From the NCBI GenBank assembly GCA_002173095.1, contig NHBK01000008.1, positions 248,001-312,000 of the forward strand: DNA of 64,000 nucleotides. Direction: 5' to 3'. Of this stretch, positions 37,707-45,810 are shown in pieces. Position numbers and translations under genes: made by a program. A model generated the notes under the pieces. The model worked only from the letters and a program-made list of their open reading frames with translations. It was not told the origin of the DNA and did not search any database. The stretch is from Hyphomonadaceae bacterium TMED5. Its GTDB lineage: Bacteria; Pseudomonadota; Alphaproteobacteria; Caulobacterales; Hyphomonadaceae. How positions within the stretch are numbered: the first letter of the stretch is position 1; each line of letters opens with the position of its first letter.

Positions 37707-38205
37707 ATCGCGCGCGCGGCTTATAAGTCTCACAGAATGAGTTTCTTCCTTTGCCGCTCCACATTTGCCCCTCTTCGTCACGCTCCGCAGAGTTACACGC
37801 TCGAAAACCTTCAATACCGGTTGCGATCATTCTCCCGTGTCCTCGATCTCAGGAGGCTTATCGAAACGGTTAGGTGGGGCGCTGGATCATCTGGGAGTGT
37901 CCCCCTTGGCTGGTCGAGCTTACGGCATCAAGTTAGACAATATCGGTAGTCACCCCCTACATCAAAAGGACGTAGAATGCCGGGCGGGTGTCGATCCTTT
38001 TCACACCGCACAGTGGCCTACGACTAAAATCCCTCACCGTGAAGAGGCCGAACGACTGACGGTCGATGTTGCGACAATGATCACTAGGCGAACTGACTGG
38101 ATTAGCCTGTCCTCTCCGTTTTTACTTTTTCTCTTTTTCAAACTGCGTTTGAGGTCGCCGGCATAACCGCGCGCGCGATAAAGTAGGAAAATTCTTTCAA
38201 AAATA

Positions 38206-38225
38206 TACGGACACAGTACGGACAT
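38206..38225. repeat. Possible integrase arm-binding repeat, right arm
   Basis: TACGGACACAGTACGGACAT, 63 bases inside attR, matches 34117-34136 at 18 of 20 positions and contains two TACGGACA units 11 bases apart, one helical turn. Confidence 0.55.
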
Positions 38226-38288
38226 AGGAGGAGCCGTCCGGCGACTTTAAATTAATGAAAATCGCAACATACTGTATTTAACAGAGAA

Positions 38289-38336
38289 AAATGGTACCGC
38301 CTCCCCGGTTCGAACGGGGGACCTCTAGATCCACAA
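38289..38336. repeat. attR: 48-bp repeat inside the intact tRNA-His
   Basis: Identical to 33939-33986; here it forms the 3' half of the intact tRNA-His. Confidence 0.95.
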
Positions 38337-38368
38337 TCTAGCGCTCTAACCTACTGAGCTAAGGCGGC
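38292..38368 (-). tRNA. tRNA-His (GTG)
   Basis: 77 bases including encoded CCA. The cloverleaf is complete: acceptor GCCGCCT with AGGCGGT, D-arm GCTC/GAGC, anticodon stem CTAGA/TCTAG with loop TTGTGGA (anticodon GTG), and T-arm CCCCG-TTCGAAC-CGGGG. Position 73 is A and the base before G1 is T, so neither the usual G-1 nor C73 is encoded. This matches the tRNA-His variant of a subgroup of Alphaproteobacteria. Its 3' half is the attachment site of the element to its left. Confidence 0.97.
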
Positions 38369-38441
38369 ACGTTACGGAACGCGTCTTCTACGGTTATGCG
38401 AATTTAATTGCAAGAGGTAGAATTCGCGAACTTCATCCTTT

Positions 38442-39830
38442 TCAGGACTTATCTGCAAATGGGTTTTTGCCCTGACGTACATAGAGCCTGATCGGAACAC
38501 CAGGCAGATCAAACGCCTCGCGCAAGCCGTTCACCAGATAGCGCTTATAGGCCTCTGGCATATGCTCACCGCGATTGGCCATCAGGACGAAAGTAGGCGG
38601 CCGGTTTTTGATCTGGCTCATATATTTCGGCTTGATCGGCTTGCCATGAACAGATGGCGGCGGGTGACGCTCAACAACATGGCGCAGCCAGTCATTAAGG
38701 TCCTTCGTCTTCACGCGCGCATTCCAGTCATCAAAGGTGGAGATGACCGCAGGCATAAGGCGATCAATACGCTTACCGGTAAGACCGGACAGGAAGACAA
38801 CCTGCGCGCCTTTTGCATTCGGAAGCAGTCGTCCGGCCTTCTCGCGTAGCTCTTTTGCAAATTTGTCCGGGTCCTCAACAAGGTCCCATTTGGAAATCAC
38901 GAGCACGAGGCCGCGGCCTTCGCGAATGCAAAGATCAGCGATCTGAAGATCCTGTTTCTCAAATGCGTCGCGCGCATCCATGACAAGGGCAACGACATCA
39001 GCAAAGCGGATGGAGCGGATAGTGTCCGACGTGGACATCTTCTCCAGCGACTCGTGCACTTTTGCGCGCTTCCGCAGACCCGCCGTGTCCACCAGTTTGA
39101 TGGTGCGGCCTTCATATTCCCATTCCACCTCGATGGAATCGCGCGTAATCCCCGCTTCCGGGCCTGTCAGGAGGCGATCTGATTCCAGCAGCGAATTGAT
39201 GAGCGTGGACTTACCCGCATTCGGGCGGCCCACGACAATCAGGCGCGCTGTCTTTGGATTTTCAACTTCTTCCTCTTCCGCATCCGGGTCGAATGGCAGA
39301 CTTGCTTCTACCTCTTCGTCTTCCTGATTTGCGGCTTCAGGCACAGCACGGATAATGCCGGAGAACAGCTCAGCCAAACCTTCGCCATGTTCAGCCGACA
39401 GCGCGACAGGCTCACCAAAGCCAAGCGCAAAGGCCTCCAACAGACCGTCTTCAGCCTGTTTGCCTTCACACTTATTGGCCGCAAGCACGACAGGCTTGTT
39501 TGATCGGCGCAGAATCTCTGCAAACCGCTCATCAAGCGGAGTCACACCAGCGCGCGCATCTACGATAAAGAGAGAGAGATCGGCTTCCTGAATGGCCTGC
39601 TCGGTCTGCGCACGCATACGCGCTTCGAGTGACTGATCACGGACATCCTCGAATCCTGGCGTATCGATGAGAAGCATTTTGAGGCCCGCGAGCTCCGCCG
39701 GGGTTTCCCGACGGTCACGCGTTACGCCCGGCTGGTCATCTACAATCGCAAGGCGTTGACCCGCCAGGCGATTGAATAGAGTGGACTTACCGACGTTAGG
39801 GCGGCCAACAATGGCCACTTTTAATGGCAT
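38442..39830 (-). CDS. der: Ribosome assembly GTPase Der (EngA)
   Basis: 462 residues with two tandem GTPase domains, the Der hallmark. P-loops GRPNVGKSTLF near residue 9 and GRPNAGKSTLI near residue 203; NKCE and SKWD are the G4 motifs. An acidic linker joins the domains, and a C-terminal KH-like domain follows. It acts in 50S ribosome maturation. It is the last gene of TPR-bamB-der, nine bases after bamB; this order is common in proteobacteria. Confidence 0.97.
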   Translation of the reverse strand: MPLKVAIVGRPNVGKSTLFNRLAGQRLAIVDDQPGVTRDRRETPAELAGLKMLLIDTPGFEDVRDQSLEARMRAQTEQAIQEADLSLFIVDARAGVTPLDERFAEILRRSNKPVVLAANKCEGKQAEDGLLEAFALGFGEPVALSAEHGEGLAELFSGIIRAVPEAANQEDEEVEASLPFDPDAEEEEVENPKTARLIVVGRPNAGKSTLINSLLESDRLLTGPEAGITRDSIEVEWEYEGRTIKLVDTAGLRKRAKVHESLEKMSTSDTIRSIRFADVVALVMDARDAFEKQDLQIADLCIREGRGLVLVISKWDLVEDPDKFAKELREKAGRLLPNAKGAQVVFLSGLTGKRIDRLMPAVISTFDDWNARVKTKDLNDWLRHVVERHPPPSVHGKPIKPKYMSQIKNRPPTFVLMANRGEHMPEAYKRYLVNGLREAFDLPGVPIRLYVRQGKNPFADKS

Positions 39831-39839
39831 AGGGTCTGA

Positions 39840-41216
39840 TTACCTTATAGAAAACAGTGTTCCGTCGTCAGCAAACAGAATGATCCGGCCATTATAGACA
39901 ATCGGTTCCAGGAAGAATCCTGCATCCGCGCCGAAGCGACCCGTTCGAATAAGACGACGTTCTTCTATCAGTTCACCGGTCTGAGGTGAATACGCTGAAA
40001 GACGACCATCTGAAGATACCGTAATCAAGCGGTTGGACGCAAGCACCGGACCAGCATAGCTAATACGATCTTCGCGATCTTCCATGTCTTCGAAATTGCG
40101 AAGCTGTTCAACCCAGACAATTCGGCCTGTCAGAGCTTCAACACAGATGAGCTGACCATCAACGCCAACAGCGAACAGAAACTCACCAGAGATCACAGGC
40201 GCTTGCGTTGTACCGAAGCGAAGCGCCCAGACACGCTGACCAGAACGACCATCAATCGCGGCAAGAACGCCAGACTGGCTGCTGGCATAGACCAGACCGC
40301 CATTCAGAACCGGACGTGACGCAATGTCGTTGATCGCAGAGATCGGCGTAAACCGGCCTGCACTTGTCAGGGAGTCTGACCAGAGGCGGCGACCATTGGC
40401 CGGAAGGTAAGCGATGACCTCGCCAGAAGAATATGGGGTCACTACGACATCTTCGACAGCCGCAGGGCTCGGAGAGGACAAGACGCGGGCAGATTCAGCA
40501 ATAGCCTGGTCCGTCCATTCAATTTCGCCTGTCTCGAGAGAGATCGCCGAGAATTCGTTATTGTTAGAGACGATAAAAATGCGGTTGCCCGAAATCGCAG
40601 GTGAACCGGTCATCGGCACTTCGGTTTCGCGGCGCCAGATTTCCGCGCCCGTACTGGCGTCCAGCGCGGTCACAAAGCCATAACCAGAGGAGACAATCAG
40701 CTTATCACCCGCGACAGCAACACCGCCGCCAAAGGCACGTTGATCACGGCGATTGCCCGAATCCAGCTCTACACGCCAGACCGTCTCACCGGTCGTCGCA
40801 TCCACTGCGAAGACACGCTGATCGGCATCGATCACAAAAATACGTCCATCGGCAGCAACCGGTGGCACAGTCAGTGCGCGGTTATTATCAGACCCCGTCG
40901 CAGCGCCCCAGCGCCAATCGACCTCAAACTCCGAACCGCCAGTCAGATGGCCCGTCACCTTAGAAGCCGTGCGCCCTGCCTGTGGCCAGGCCGTCGCGTT
41001 TACCGCATCAGGAAGAATAACAGCAACGGAGACCAGGGTCGGATCCGGCTCAAGCACTTCGTCTGCAGAGACCATGGCAATACGACCTGCGCGGTCAATG
41101 CCATCACCTTCATCATCCGGACCGCCCGCAAACGGGTTGAGGTTATTGAGCGTAGAACAGGATACCAAAAGCGTTGCAGCCAGTGTTGCAACGCTGAACT
41201 TTACTAAAGATTTCAT
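39840..41216 (-). CDS. bamB: Outer-membrane assembly lipoprotein BamB
   Basis: 458 residues. The signal peptide ends in lipobox LLVSC with Cys 20. A linker is followed by an eight-bladed beta-propeller of PQQ-like repeats, seen as recurring VFAVDATTGETVW, VTALDASTGAEIW and LAAIDGRSGQRVW. It is a periplasmic lipoprotein of the BAM complex, which inserts outer-membrane proteins. The start overlaps the TPR gene by four bases. Confidence 0.93.
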   Translation of the reverse strand: MKSLVKFSVATLAATLLVSCSTLNNLNPFAGGPDDEGDGIDRAGRIAMVSADEVLEPDPTLVSVAVILPDAVNATAWPQAGRTASKVTGHLTGGSEFEVDWRWGAATGSDNNRALTVPPVAADGRIFVIDADQRVFAVDATTGETVWRVELDSGNRRDQRAFGGGVAVAGDKLIVSSGYGFVTALDASTGAEIWRRETEVPMTGSPAISGNRIFIVSNNNEFSAISLETGEIEWTDQAIAESARVLSSPSPAAVEDVVVTPYSSGEVIAYLPANGRRLWSDSLTSAGRFTPISAINDIASRPVLNGGLVYASSQSGVLAAIDGRSGQRVWALRFGTTQAPVISGEFLFAVGVDGQLICVEALTGRIVWVEQLRNFEDMEDREDRISYAGPVLASNRLITVSSDGRLSAYSPQTGELIEERRLIRTGRFGADAGFFLEPIVYNGRIILFADDGTLFSIR

Positions 41217-41896
41217 TGGGTATCCCCGTCAGTCTGGGTGTTTGGATTCAGCTGTTCGAGCACGTCAAGCGCAGCAAGTGCGCGCTGGGCTCTCTGTTGC
41301 GTCGCATCAGAGGCATCGAGCGATACTGAAATCATGTTGAAGCGGCGACGCGCATCTTCGAGATCGCCAAGCTCATAAGCGCGGGAAGCAACCAGCTCCT
41401 CGCCGAGATAGGAAAGCGCCATGGATTGGCTGTTCAGAACCGGAGAGAGATATTCCTCCAGTTCAGGCACGGACATTGTACCGGCCTGAAGGTAAGCCGC
41501 CTTGAGAGCAGCCATTTCCGCAAATGGGCCATTGCCCGCAGAGGCTTCTTCCAGTGCCGCGATAGCGCCAGCGCGATCACCGAGCCCACTCAGTTCAACC
41601 TGCGCAAGGAAATGCGCAGACAGCACCGCATAAGGGCTGTCTGAGTCTGCGATCTCCTGAAGCAGCGCTTCAGCCGCGACATAGTCATTGGCCTGCTGGG
41701 CGGCGCGCGCCTGATAAAATGTGCTGGATGCGTCTTCCTGAGTCTGCGCGCCCTGCCATTTCAGGAACTCCCAAACGCCAACGCCAACCACGACAATTGC
41801 AATCGTCCCATAAACGAAGGGACGTAGAATTTTCCAGTATTTGTGACTGGTGTCCTGGGCTAGCGCCTCATCGACTTCTTGGAAAATATCACTCAC
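41213..41896 (-). CDS. TPR membrane protein (YfgM/TPR_21 type)
   Basis: 227 residues starting at GTG 41894-41896 (reads MSDIFQEVDEAL), with GGGG upstream. One membrane helix at about 27-46, then a periplasmic helical domain of tetratricopeptide-like repeats rich in Ala and Glu. The family member YfgM lies before bamB and der in many proteobacteria and is thought to act with periplasmic chaperones. Overlap with bamB supports co-translation. Confidence 0.85.
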   Translation of the reverse strand: MSDIFQEVDEALAQDTSHKYWKILRPFVYGTIAIVVVGVGVWEFLKWQGAQTQEDASSTFYQARAAQQANDYVAAEALLQEIADSDSPYAVLSAHFLAQVELSGLGDRAGAIAALEEASAGNGPFAEMAALKAAYLQAGTMSVPELEEYLSPVLNSQSMALSYLGEELVASRAYELGDLEDARRRFNMISVSLDASDATQQRAQRALAALDVLEQLNPNTQTDGDTQ

Positions 41897-41946
41897 TCGG
41901 TAACCCCGGCCATTTGTACTGCGGCGCGACTGTAGACTCTGAGGCC

Positions 41947-42798
41947 TTAGTCATCAACGCGTGGTATCTTTAAAGATTTCTCAGAATTCAACGAATATGT
42001 TTCCGCTTTTCCCGGAAACGCACGTCCGCGCACGTCAGAAGCATAATTTTCCACTGCCGCGGTAATTTCGCCCTTCACATTCCCGTATCGGCGTACGAAC
42101 TTTGGCGTCCAGTCGAAAAGACCCAGCATGTCTTCTGTGACCAGAATCTGGCCGTCGCACGATGCGCTGGCGCCGATACCAATAGTTGGAATGCTCAGAA
42201 GCTCTGTAATTTCAGCTGCGAGGTCTTCTGCGACGCCTTCAACGACGACGCCAAACGCGCCAGCAGATTCTGCAGCTTTCGCCTCAGCGATCACGCGCTG
42301 GCGTTCATCATCGCTGCGACCCTTGGCCTTGAAGCCGCCATCAACATTGATGGCCTGTGGACGCAGCCCAACATGCGCCAGCACCGGAATACTGCGATCC
42401 ACGAGATAGCGCACAGTCTCTTCAGCATAGACGCCGCTCTCCAGCTTCACGGCCTGACAGCGTGTCTCCATCATGATGCGCGCAGCATTCTCGAAAGCCT
42501 GCTGCGGGCTCGCCTCGTAAGAGCCGAAAGGCATATCGACGACCACAAAAGCAGATTGCGATCCACGCATCACCGCCTGACCGTGCATGATCATCATATC
42601 CATCGTCACGCCGACGGTAGAGTCGAGCCCATGGACAACCATGCCCACGCTATCGCCGACCAGAATGAGGTCACAATGAGGGTCAATCAGCGCAGCGCGT
42701 GGCGCATCATATGCCGTCAGGCAGACAAGCGGCTGACCGCCCTTTGCCTTCGCCATATCGCGAACCGTTTTCCTGCGAAGCTGAGTTTGTGCCGACAA
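41947..42798 (-). CDS. panB: 3-methyl-2-oxobutanoate hydroxymethyltransferase
   Basis: 283 residues from TTG 42796-42798 (AGGA seven bases upstream); longer frames back to 42909 lack a ribosome site and conservation. First step of pantothenate synthesis: ketopantoate from 2-oxoisovalerate and methylene-tetrahydrofolate. Motifs LTAYDAPRA, LVGDSVGMVVHG, VVVDMPFGSYE and AVKLESG are those of PanB, and the catalytic Glu lies in VVVEGV. It is separate from der-bamB: 50 bases and its own promoter. Confidence 0.93.
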   Translation of the reverse strand: MSAQTQLRRKTVRDMAKAKGGQPLVCLTAYDAPRAALIDPHCDLILVGDSVGMVVHGLDSTVGVTMDMMIMHGQAVMRGSQSAFVVVDMPFGSYEASPQQAFENAARIMMETRCQAVKLESGVYAEETVRYLVDRSIPVLAHVGLRPQAINVDGGFKAKGRSDDERQRVIAEAKAAESAGAFGVVVEGVAEDLAAEITELLSIPTIGIGASASCDGQILVTEDMLGLFDWTPKFVRRYGNVKGEITAAVENYASDVRGRAFPGKAETYSLNSEKSLKIPRVDD

Positions 42799-42896
42799 AA
42801 CGCAATCCTTACAAAAAAGACCAAGGACGCTGCTTAAATCAGTACGCGCATAATGGAAACCGTTGGGTGCACTCCAGCCGACGGATTCTAACGCAG

Positions 42897-42917
42897 AAAG
42901 GCCCGCCAAAGCGGGCC
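42897..42917 (-). terminator. Terminator of the acyl-CoA dehydrogenase gene
   Basis: GGCCCGC (42900-42906) and GCGGGCC (42911-42917) around CAAA; on the minus strand the hairpin is followed by TTTC. It lies 34 bases after the dehydrogenase stop. Confidence 0.75.
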
Positions 42918-42950
42918 AGTCACATAAATATCAGGTCAAAACGCCCGCTA

Positions 42951-44126
42951 TCAGTAGCTTTTCGGCAAGCCGAGCACGCGTTCTGAAATATAGTTTAGAA
43001 TCATCTCACGGCTGACTGGAGCGATGCGGGCGAGCATGGCTTCGCGCATATAGCGCTCCACATCATACTCACGAGCATAGCCCATGCCGCCATGTGCCAG
43101 GACTGCATTCTCACAGGCGTGGAAGCCTGCTTCAGCGCCCAGATATTTAGCAGCATTTGCCTCGGCGCCACAATCCAGCTTTGCATCAAATTTAGATGCC
43201 GCCTTGTAAGCCATCAGTTCGGCCGCTTCGAGCTCCGCCCAGCTTTTCGCAAGAGGATGCGCGACGCCTTGGTTCTGGCCGATTGGACGACCAAACACGG
43301 TACGCTCCTGCGCATATTGAGCCGCTTTAGCGAGAGCTGCCTGACCAAGACCAATAGCCTCTACCGCGAACAGTACACGCTCAGGGTTCAGACCATGCAG
43401 AAGATATTTAAAGCCCTGCCCTTCTTCGCCAATCAGGTCCTCTTTCGGAATGTCGTAACCGTCAAAGAACAGCATGTTACATTCAACGGCTTTGCGACCC
43501 ATTTTCGGGATAGGTTTGGCACCCGCCTTCACTTTGTCGAAATCGGTATAAAAGAGCGAAAGGCCAAGATATGGCTTAGAGCACTGATCTTTTGGCGTGG
43601 TGCGCGCAATGATCAGAATTTTATCCGCTCGCTGAGCGCCCGTCGTCCAGATCTTGCGACCATAGAGCTTATAATTGCCGTTTGGCTGTTTTTCCGCCTT
43701 GGATTCGAGGCTGGATGTATCAAGGCCTGAATTCGGCTCCGTCACCGCGAAACACATTTTCTGCTCGCCCGAAATAATCTTCGGCAAGTGCTCCAGGCGC
43801 TGCTCCTCTGAACCAAAAATCTCAAGCGGCTTCGGACCAAAAATATTGAGATGGATTGCCGATGCGCCAGAAAACCCCGCGCCAGAGCGCGTCACCGTCT
43901 GCATCACAATAGCGGCTTCCGTCAGGCCAAGGCCTACGCCGCCAACTTCCTCCGGCATAGCAACACCCAGCCAACCGCCTTCAGCCATCGCCTTGGTAAA
44001 AGCTTCGGGCCATTCACCGCTCACATCGGTTTCACGCCAGTATTCATCGTCAAACTGCGAGCAGGTGCGCTCAACTGCTTCCTTGATTGCCAGCTGATCT
44101 TCTGTCGGCTCACCAATTAGGTTCAT
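42951..44126 (-). CDS. Acyl-CoA dehydrogenase
   Basis: 391 residues from ATG 44124-44126 with GGGAG nine bases upstream; a start at 44189 is rejected. Flavoenzyme with N-terminal helical, middle beta and C-terminal helical domains. CFAVTEPNSGLDTSSL is the flavin/substrate signature, and the C-terminal ENAVLAHGGMGYAREYDVERYMREA carries the second PROSITE-type motif. The acyl chain preferred cannot be told. The leucine-dehydrogenase-like gene upstream hints at branched-chain or amino-acid-derived acyl-CoA, but the 77-aa gene lies between and no operon is evident. Confidence 0.9.
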   Translation of the reverse strand: MNLIGEPTEDQLAIKEAVERTCSQFDDEYWRETDVSGEWPEAFTKAMAEGGWLGVAMPEEVGGVGLGLTEAAIVMQTVTRSGAGFSGASAIHLNIFGPKPLEIFGSEEQRLEHLPKIISGEQKMCFAVTEPNSGLDTSSLESKAEKQPNGNYKLYGRKIWTTGAQRADKILIIARTTPKDQCSKPYLGLSLFYTDFDKVKAGAKPIPKMGRKAVECNMLFFDGYDIPKEDLIGEEGQGFKYLLHGLNPERVLFAVEAIGLGQAALAKAAQYAQERTVFGRPIGQNQGVAHPLAKSWAELEAAELMAYKAASKFDAKLDCGAEANAAKYLGAEAGFHACENAVLAHGGMGYAREYDVERYMREAMLARIAPVSREMILNYISERVLGLPKSY

Positions 44127-44282
44127 TATTTCACTCCCTGATACTGAATGTTGTATGACCCACAGCTCGCGCTTTGGCAAAACCAACAATCAGAAAATTT
44201 TTTGAAAGTGAAACAATAATTAGAGCCAGCTACACGAAATCAAGAGATTGCGCATAGCCTTTGGCGCCAAAAGCGCGGCAGT

Positions 44283-44516
44283 TTATCGTCCGCGCCAGAA
44301 CAGCAGGAAATCAAACGCTGTTTTGCGATCCTGAAAGGTGATGGCTTTGCGTTTCTTCTCACCGTCATGGACGGTTTTGACCATGATTTCCGGCGCATCG
44401 GCCTCTGCCAGCTCATCAGATTCTGAGCGGGATCTCGCGAAATCATTGATCGCGTCGAAAAACTTACTTTCTGTCTGGTCGTCCCCAACCGCGACATGGA
44501 CTACAACGTCCGACAT
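44283..44516 (-). CDS. Small uncharacterised protein, paralogue of 310-561
   Basis: 77 residues, MSDVVVHVAV at the start. About half its residues match the protein at 310-561, with conserved DVVV, EADAPEIMVKT, FQD and FWR. GGGGGATAAATTC before the ATG is an acceptable ribosome site. It is soluble and acidic, with no known motif. Two conserved copies in one 64-kb window mark it as a genuine family in this organism. The function is unknown. Confidence 0.8.
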   Translation of the reverse strand: MSDVVVHVAVGDDQTESKFFDAINDFARSRSESDELAEADAPEIMVKTVHDGEKKRKAITFQDRKTAFDFLLFWRGR

Positions 44517-44676
44517 GAATTTATCCCCCAGGTCTCCGCCCAGTTCATTTTTTAACAGCCTAGAGCTACGTTTTTGCGAACTCCAGTAAAATCTTCACCT
44601 GCAGATTTCATGCCGATCATGAAAAATGGGGTGGTCCCCAAGATTTTAACAGCTCGCAATGTGCTCTTTGCACAGA

Positions 44677-45723
44677 TTATCCGATTCGTGCGGCTCGAAT
44701 ACGAGACCGGGCCATCTCATCCGCAATGCGATTAGTCGAAGCCATCTCAGCTTTCGACCGCTCGAAGATTTCAGACAGTGTGCCGACCAGCGTAGAGAGT
44801 TTTCCCTCTACCCAGGCGCGATCATAATTCCCTGATATTTCAGCAGCTACGTTGATGATTCCGCCGCCATTGATCACATAATCTGGCGCGTACAGAATGC
44901 CTTTGCGGAACAAGGCTTCACCAAATTCAGGCGCGTGAAGCTGGTTATTGGCGCCGCCAGCAACAATCTTGCAGTTCAGTTTCTCGATCGTCGTTTCATT
45001 GATTATGCCACCCAGTGCATTGGGCGAGACAACATCAACTTCCTGAAACAGAATGTCATCGACATTTACCGGAATAGCACCGGTTTCATCTGCCAGTTGG
45101 GCGATCGCCTCAGCAGCAATGTCCGCGATATACACCTTCGCGCCTTCCGCGCGCAGCTTGCGCACAACGCCCGCGCCGACATGCCCTACGCCCTGAACGG
45201 CCACGCTGCGGCCATCCATTTCACCGGCCCCCAGCGCCGAAGCGCAGGCCGCTTTAATTCCGCGAAAGACACCTTCAGCCGTAACAGGTGATGGGTCACC
45301 GCTGGCCGCTGCGCCATCCGTCAGTCCAGCCACATAACGTGTTTCTTCGCGCGCAAACGCCAGATCTTCCGGCGATAAGCCCACATCTTCGGCCGTCCAG
45401 TATGTACCGTTAAGCCCTTCTACGGCGCGCCCGAATGCACGGAACAGCTCTGGCGTCTTATCGGTTTTCGCATTGCCCCAGATCACAGCCTTGCCGCCGC
45501 CCAGAGGAAGATCAGCCATCGCATTCTTGAAGGACATACCCTGTGACAGACGCAGCACGTCGCGCGTCATGGCCATGCTGTCAGCATAGTCCCACATGCG
45601 GCAGCCGCCCGCTGCAGGTCCAAGTGCCGTTGAGTGGATCGCAATGACCGCGCGAAGACCCGTGTCTTCATCATGCACAAAGTGAACACTCTCATGGGAA
45701 TCGAAGGCGGCTGTGTCGAACAT
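44677..45723 (-). CDS. Leucine dehydrogenase-like (Glu/Leu/Phe/Val dehydrogenase)
   Basis: 348 residues. Oxidative deamination of a branched-chain amino acid with NAD. The catalytic lysine region is ADLPLGGGKAVI near residue 78, GPAAGGCRMW lies near 35, and the Rossmann motif VQGVGHVGAGV is at about residues 173-184. Length and motifs fit leucine or phenylalanine dehydrogenases rather than the longer glutamate enzymes. The substrate is uncertain. It stands alone with weak links to neighbours. Confidence 0.9.
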   Translation of the reverse strand: MFDTAAFDSHESVHFVHDEDTGLRAVIAIHSTALGPAAGGCRMWDYADSMAMTRDVLRLSQGMSFKNAMADLPLGGGKAVIWGNAKTDKTPELFRAFGRAVEGLNGTYWTAEDVGLSPEDLAFAREETRYVAGLTDGAAASGDPSPVTAEGVFRGIKAACASALGAGEMDGRSVAVQGVGHVGAGVVRKLRAEGAKVYIADIAAEAIAQLADETGAIPVNVDDILFQEVDVVSPNALGGIINETTIEKLNCKIVAGGANNQLHAPEFGEALFRKGILYAPDYVINGGGIINVAAEISGNYDRAWVEGKLSTLVGTLSEIFERSKAEMASTNRIADEMARSRIRAARIG

Positions 45724-45810
45724 AATGTCCTCGAAAGCTTGGAAATGATTTTCGGGCTGTGACAGCTGTAAGAGGAAAATGCAACCCGACTTTCGCCGCG
45801 TCGCAACAGA

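Larger units (their letters stand above)
37494..38288. other. Non-coding right arm of the element with inverted repeats
   Basis: About 800 bases without a convincing gene. It holds the inverted repeats at 37547-37585 and 37672-37690 and a short palindrome ACACG-CT-CGTGT at 37590-37601. It also carries a possible arm-type integrase repeat at 38206-38225. Open frames here are Arg-rich and mutually overlapping and look like chance. Candidate content: replication origin, integrase right arm, or a small RNA. Confidence 0.5.
33939..38336. mobile_element. Integrative element in tRNA-His (4350 bp plus one 48-bp repeat)
   Basis: Perfect 48-bp direct repeats at 33939-33986 and 38289-38336 bound the element; both equal the 3' half of tRNA-His, from anticodon loop to CCA. 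The intact tRNA is at the right end. Inside lie a tyrosine integrase, an AlpA/excisionase-like HTH protein, a predicted replication initiator, an unknown 155-aa protein and about 800 bp of non-coding DNA. The interior is visibly AT-richer than the flanks. No capsid, conjugation or toxin-antitoxin genes are seen, so it is a minimal integrating plasmid or satellite-type element. It appears complete and potentially still excisable. Confidence 0.88.

Noticed and set aside
37581-37949. 122-codon frame in the element's right arm
   Set aside because: Arg-rich composition, no ribosome site, overlaps inverted repeats and other frames, no recognisable motif.
37765-38166. 133-codon frame in the element's right arm, TTG start
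   Set aside because: The middle looks slightly protein-like, but there is no ribosome site and the ends are improbable. Not supported without homologues.
38398-38413. TGCGAATTTAATTGCA as another Fur-like site
   Set aside because: It is 16 rather than 15 bases, lies between tRNA-His and the end of der, and faces no promoter.
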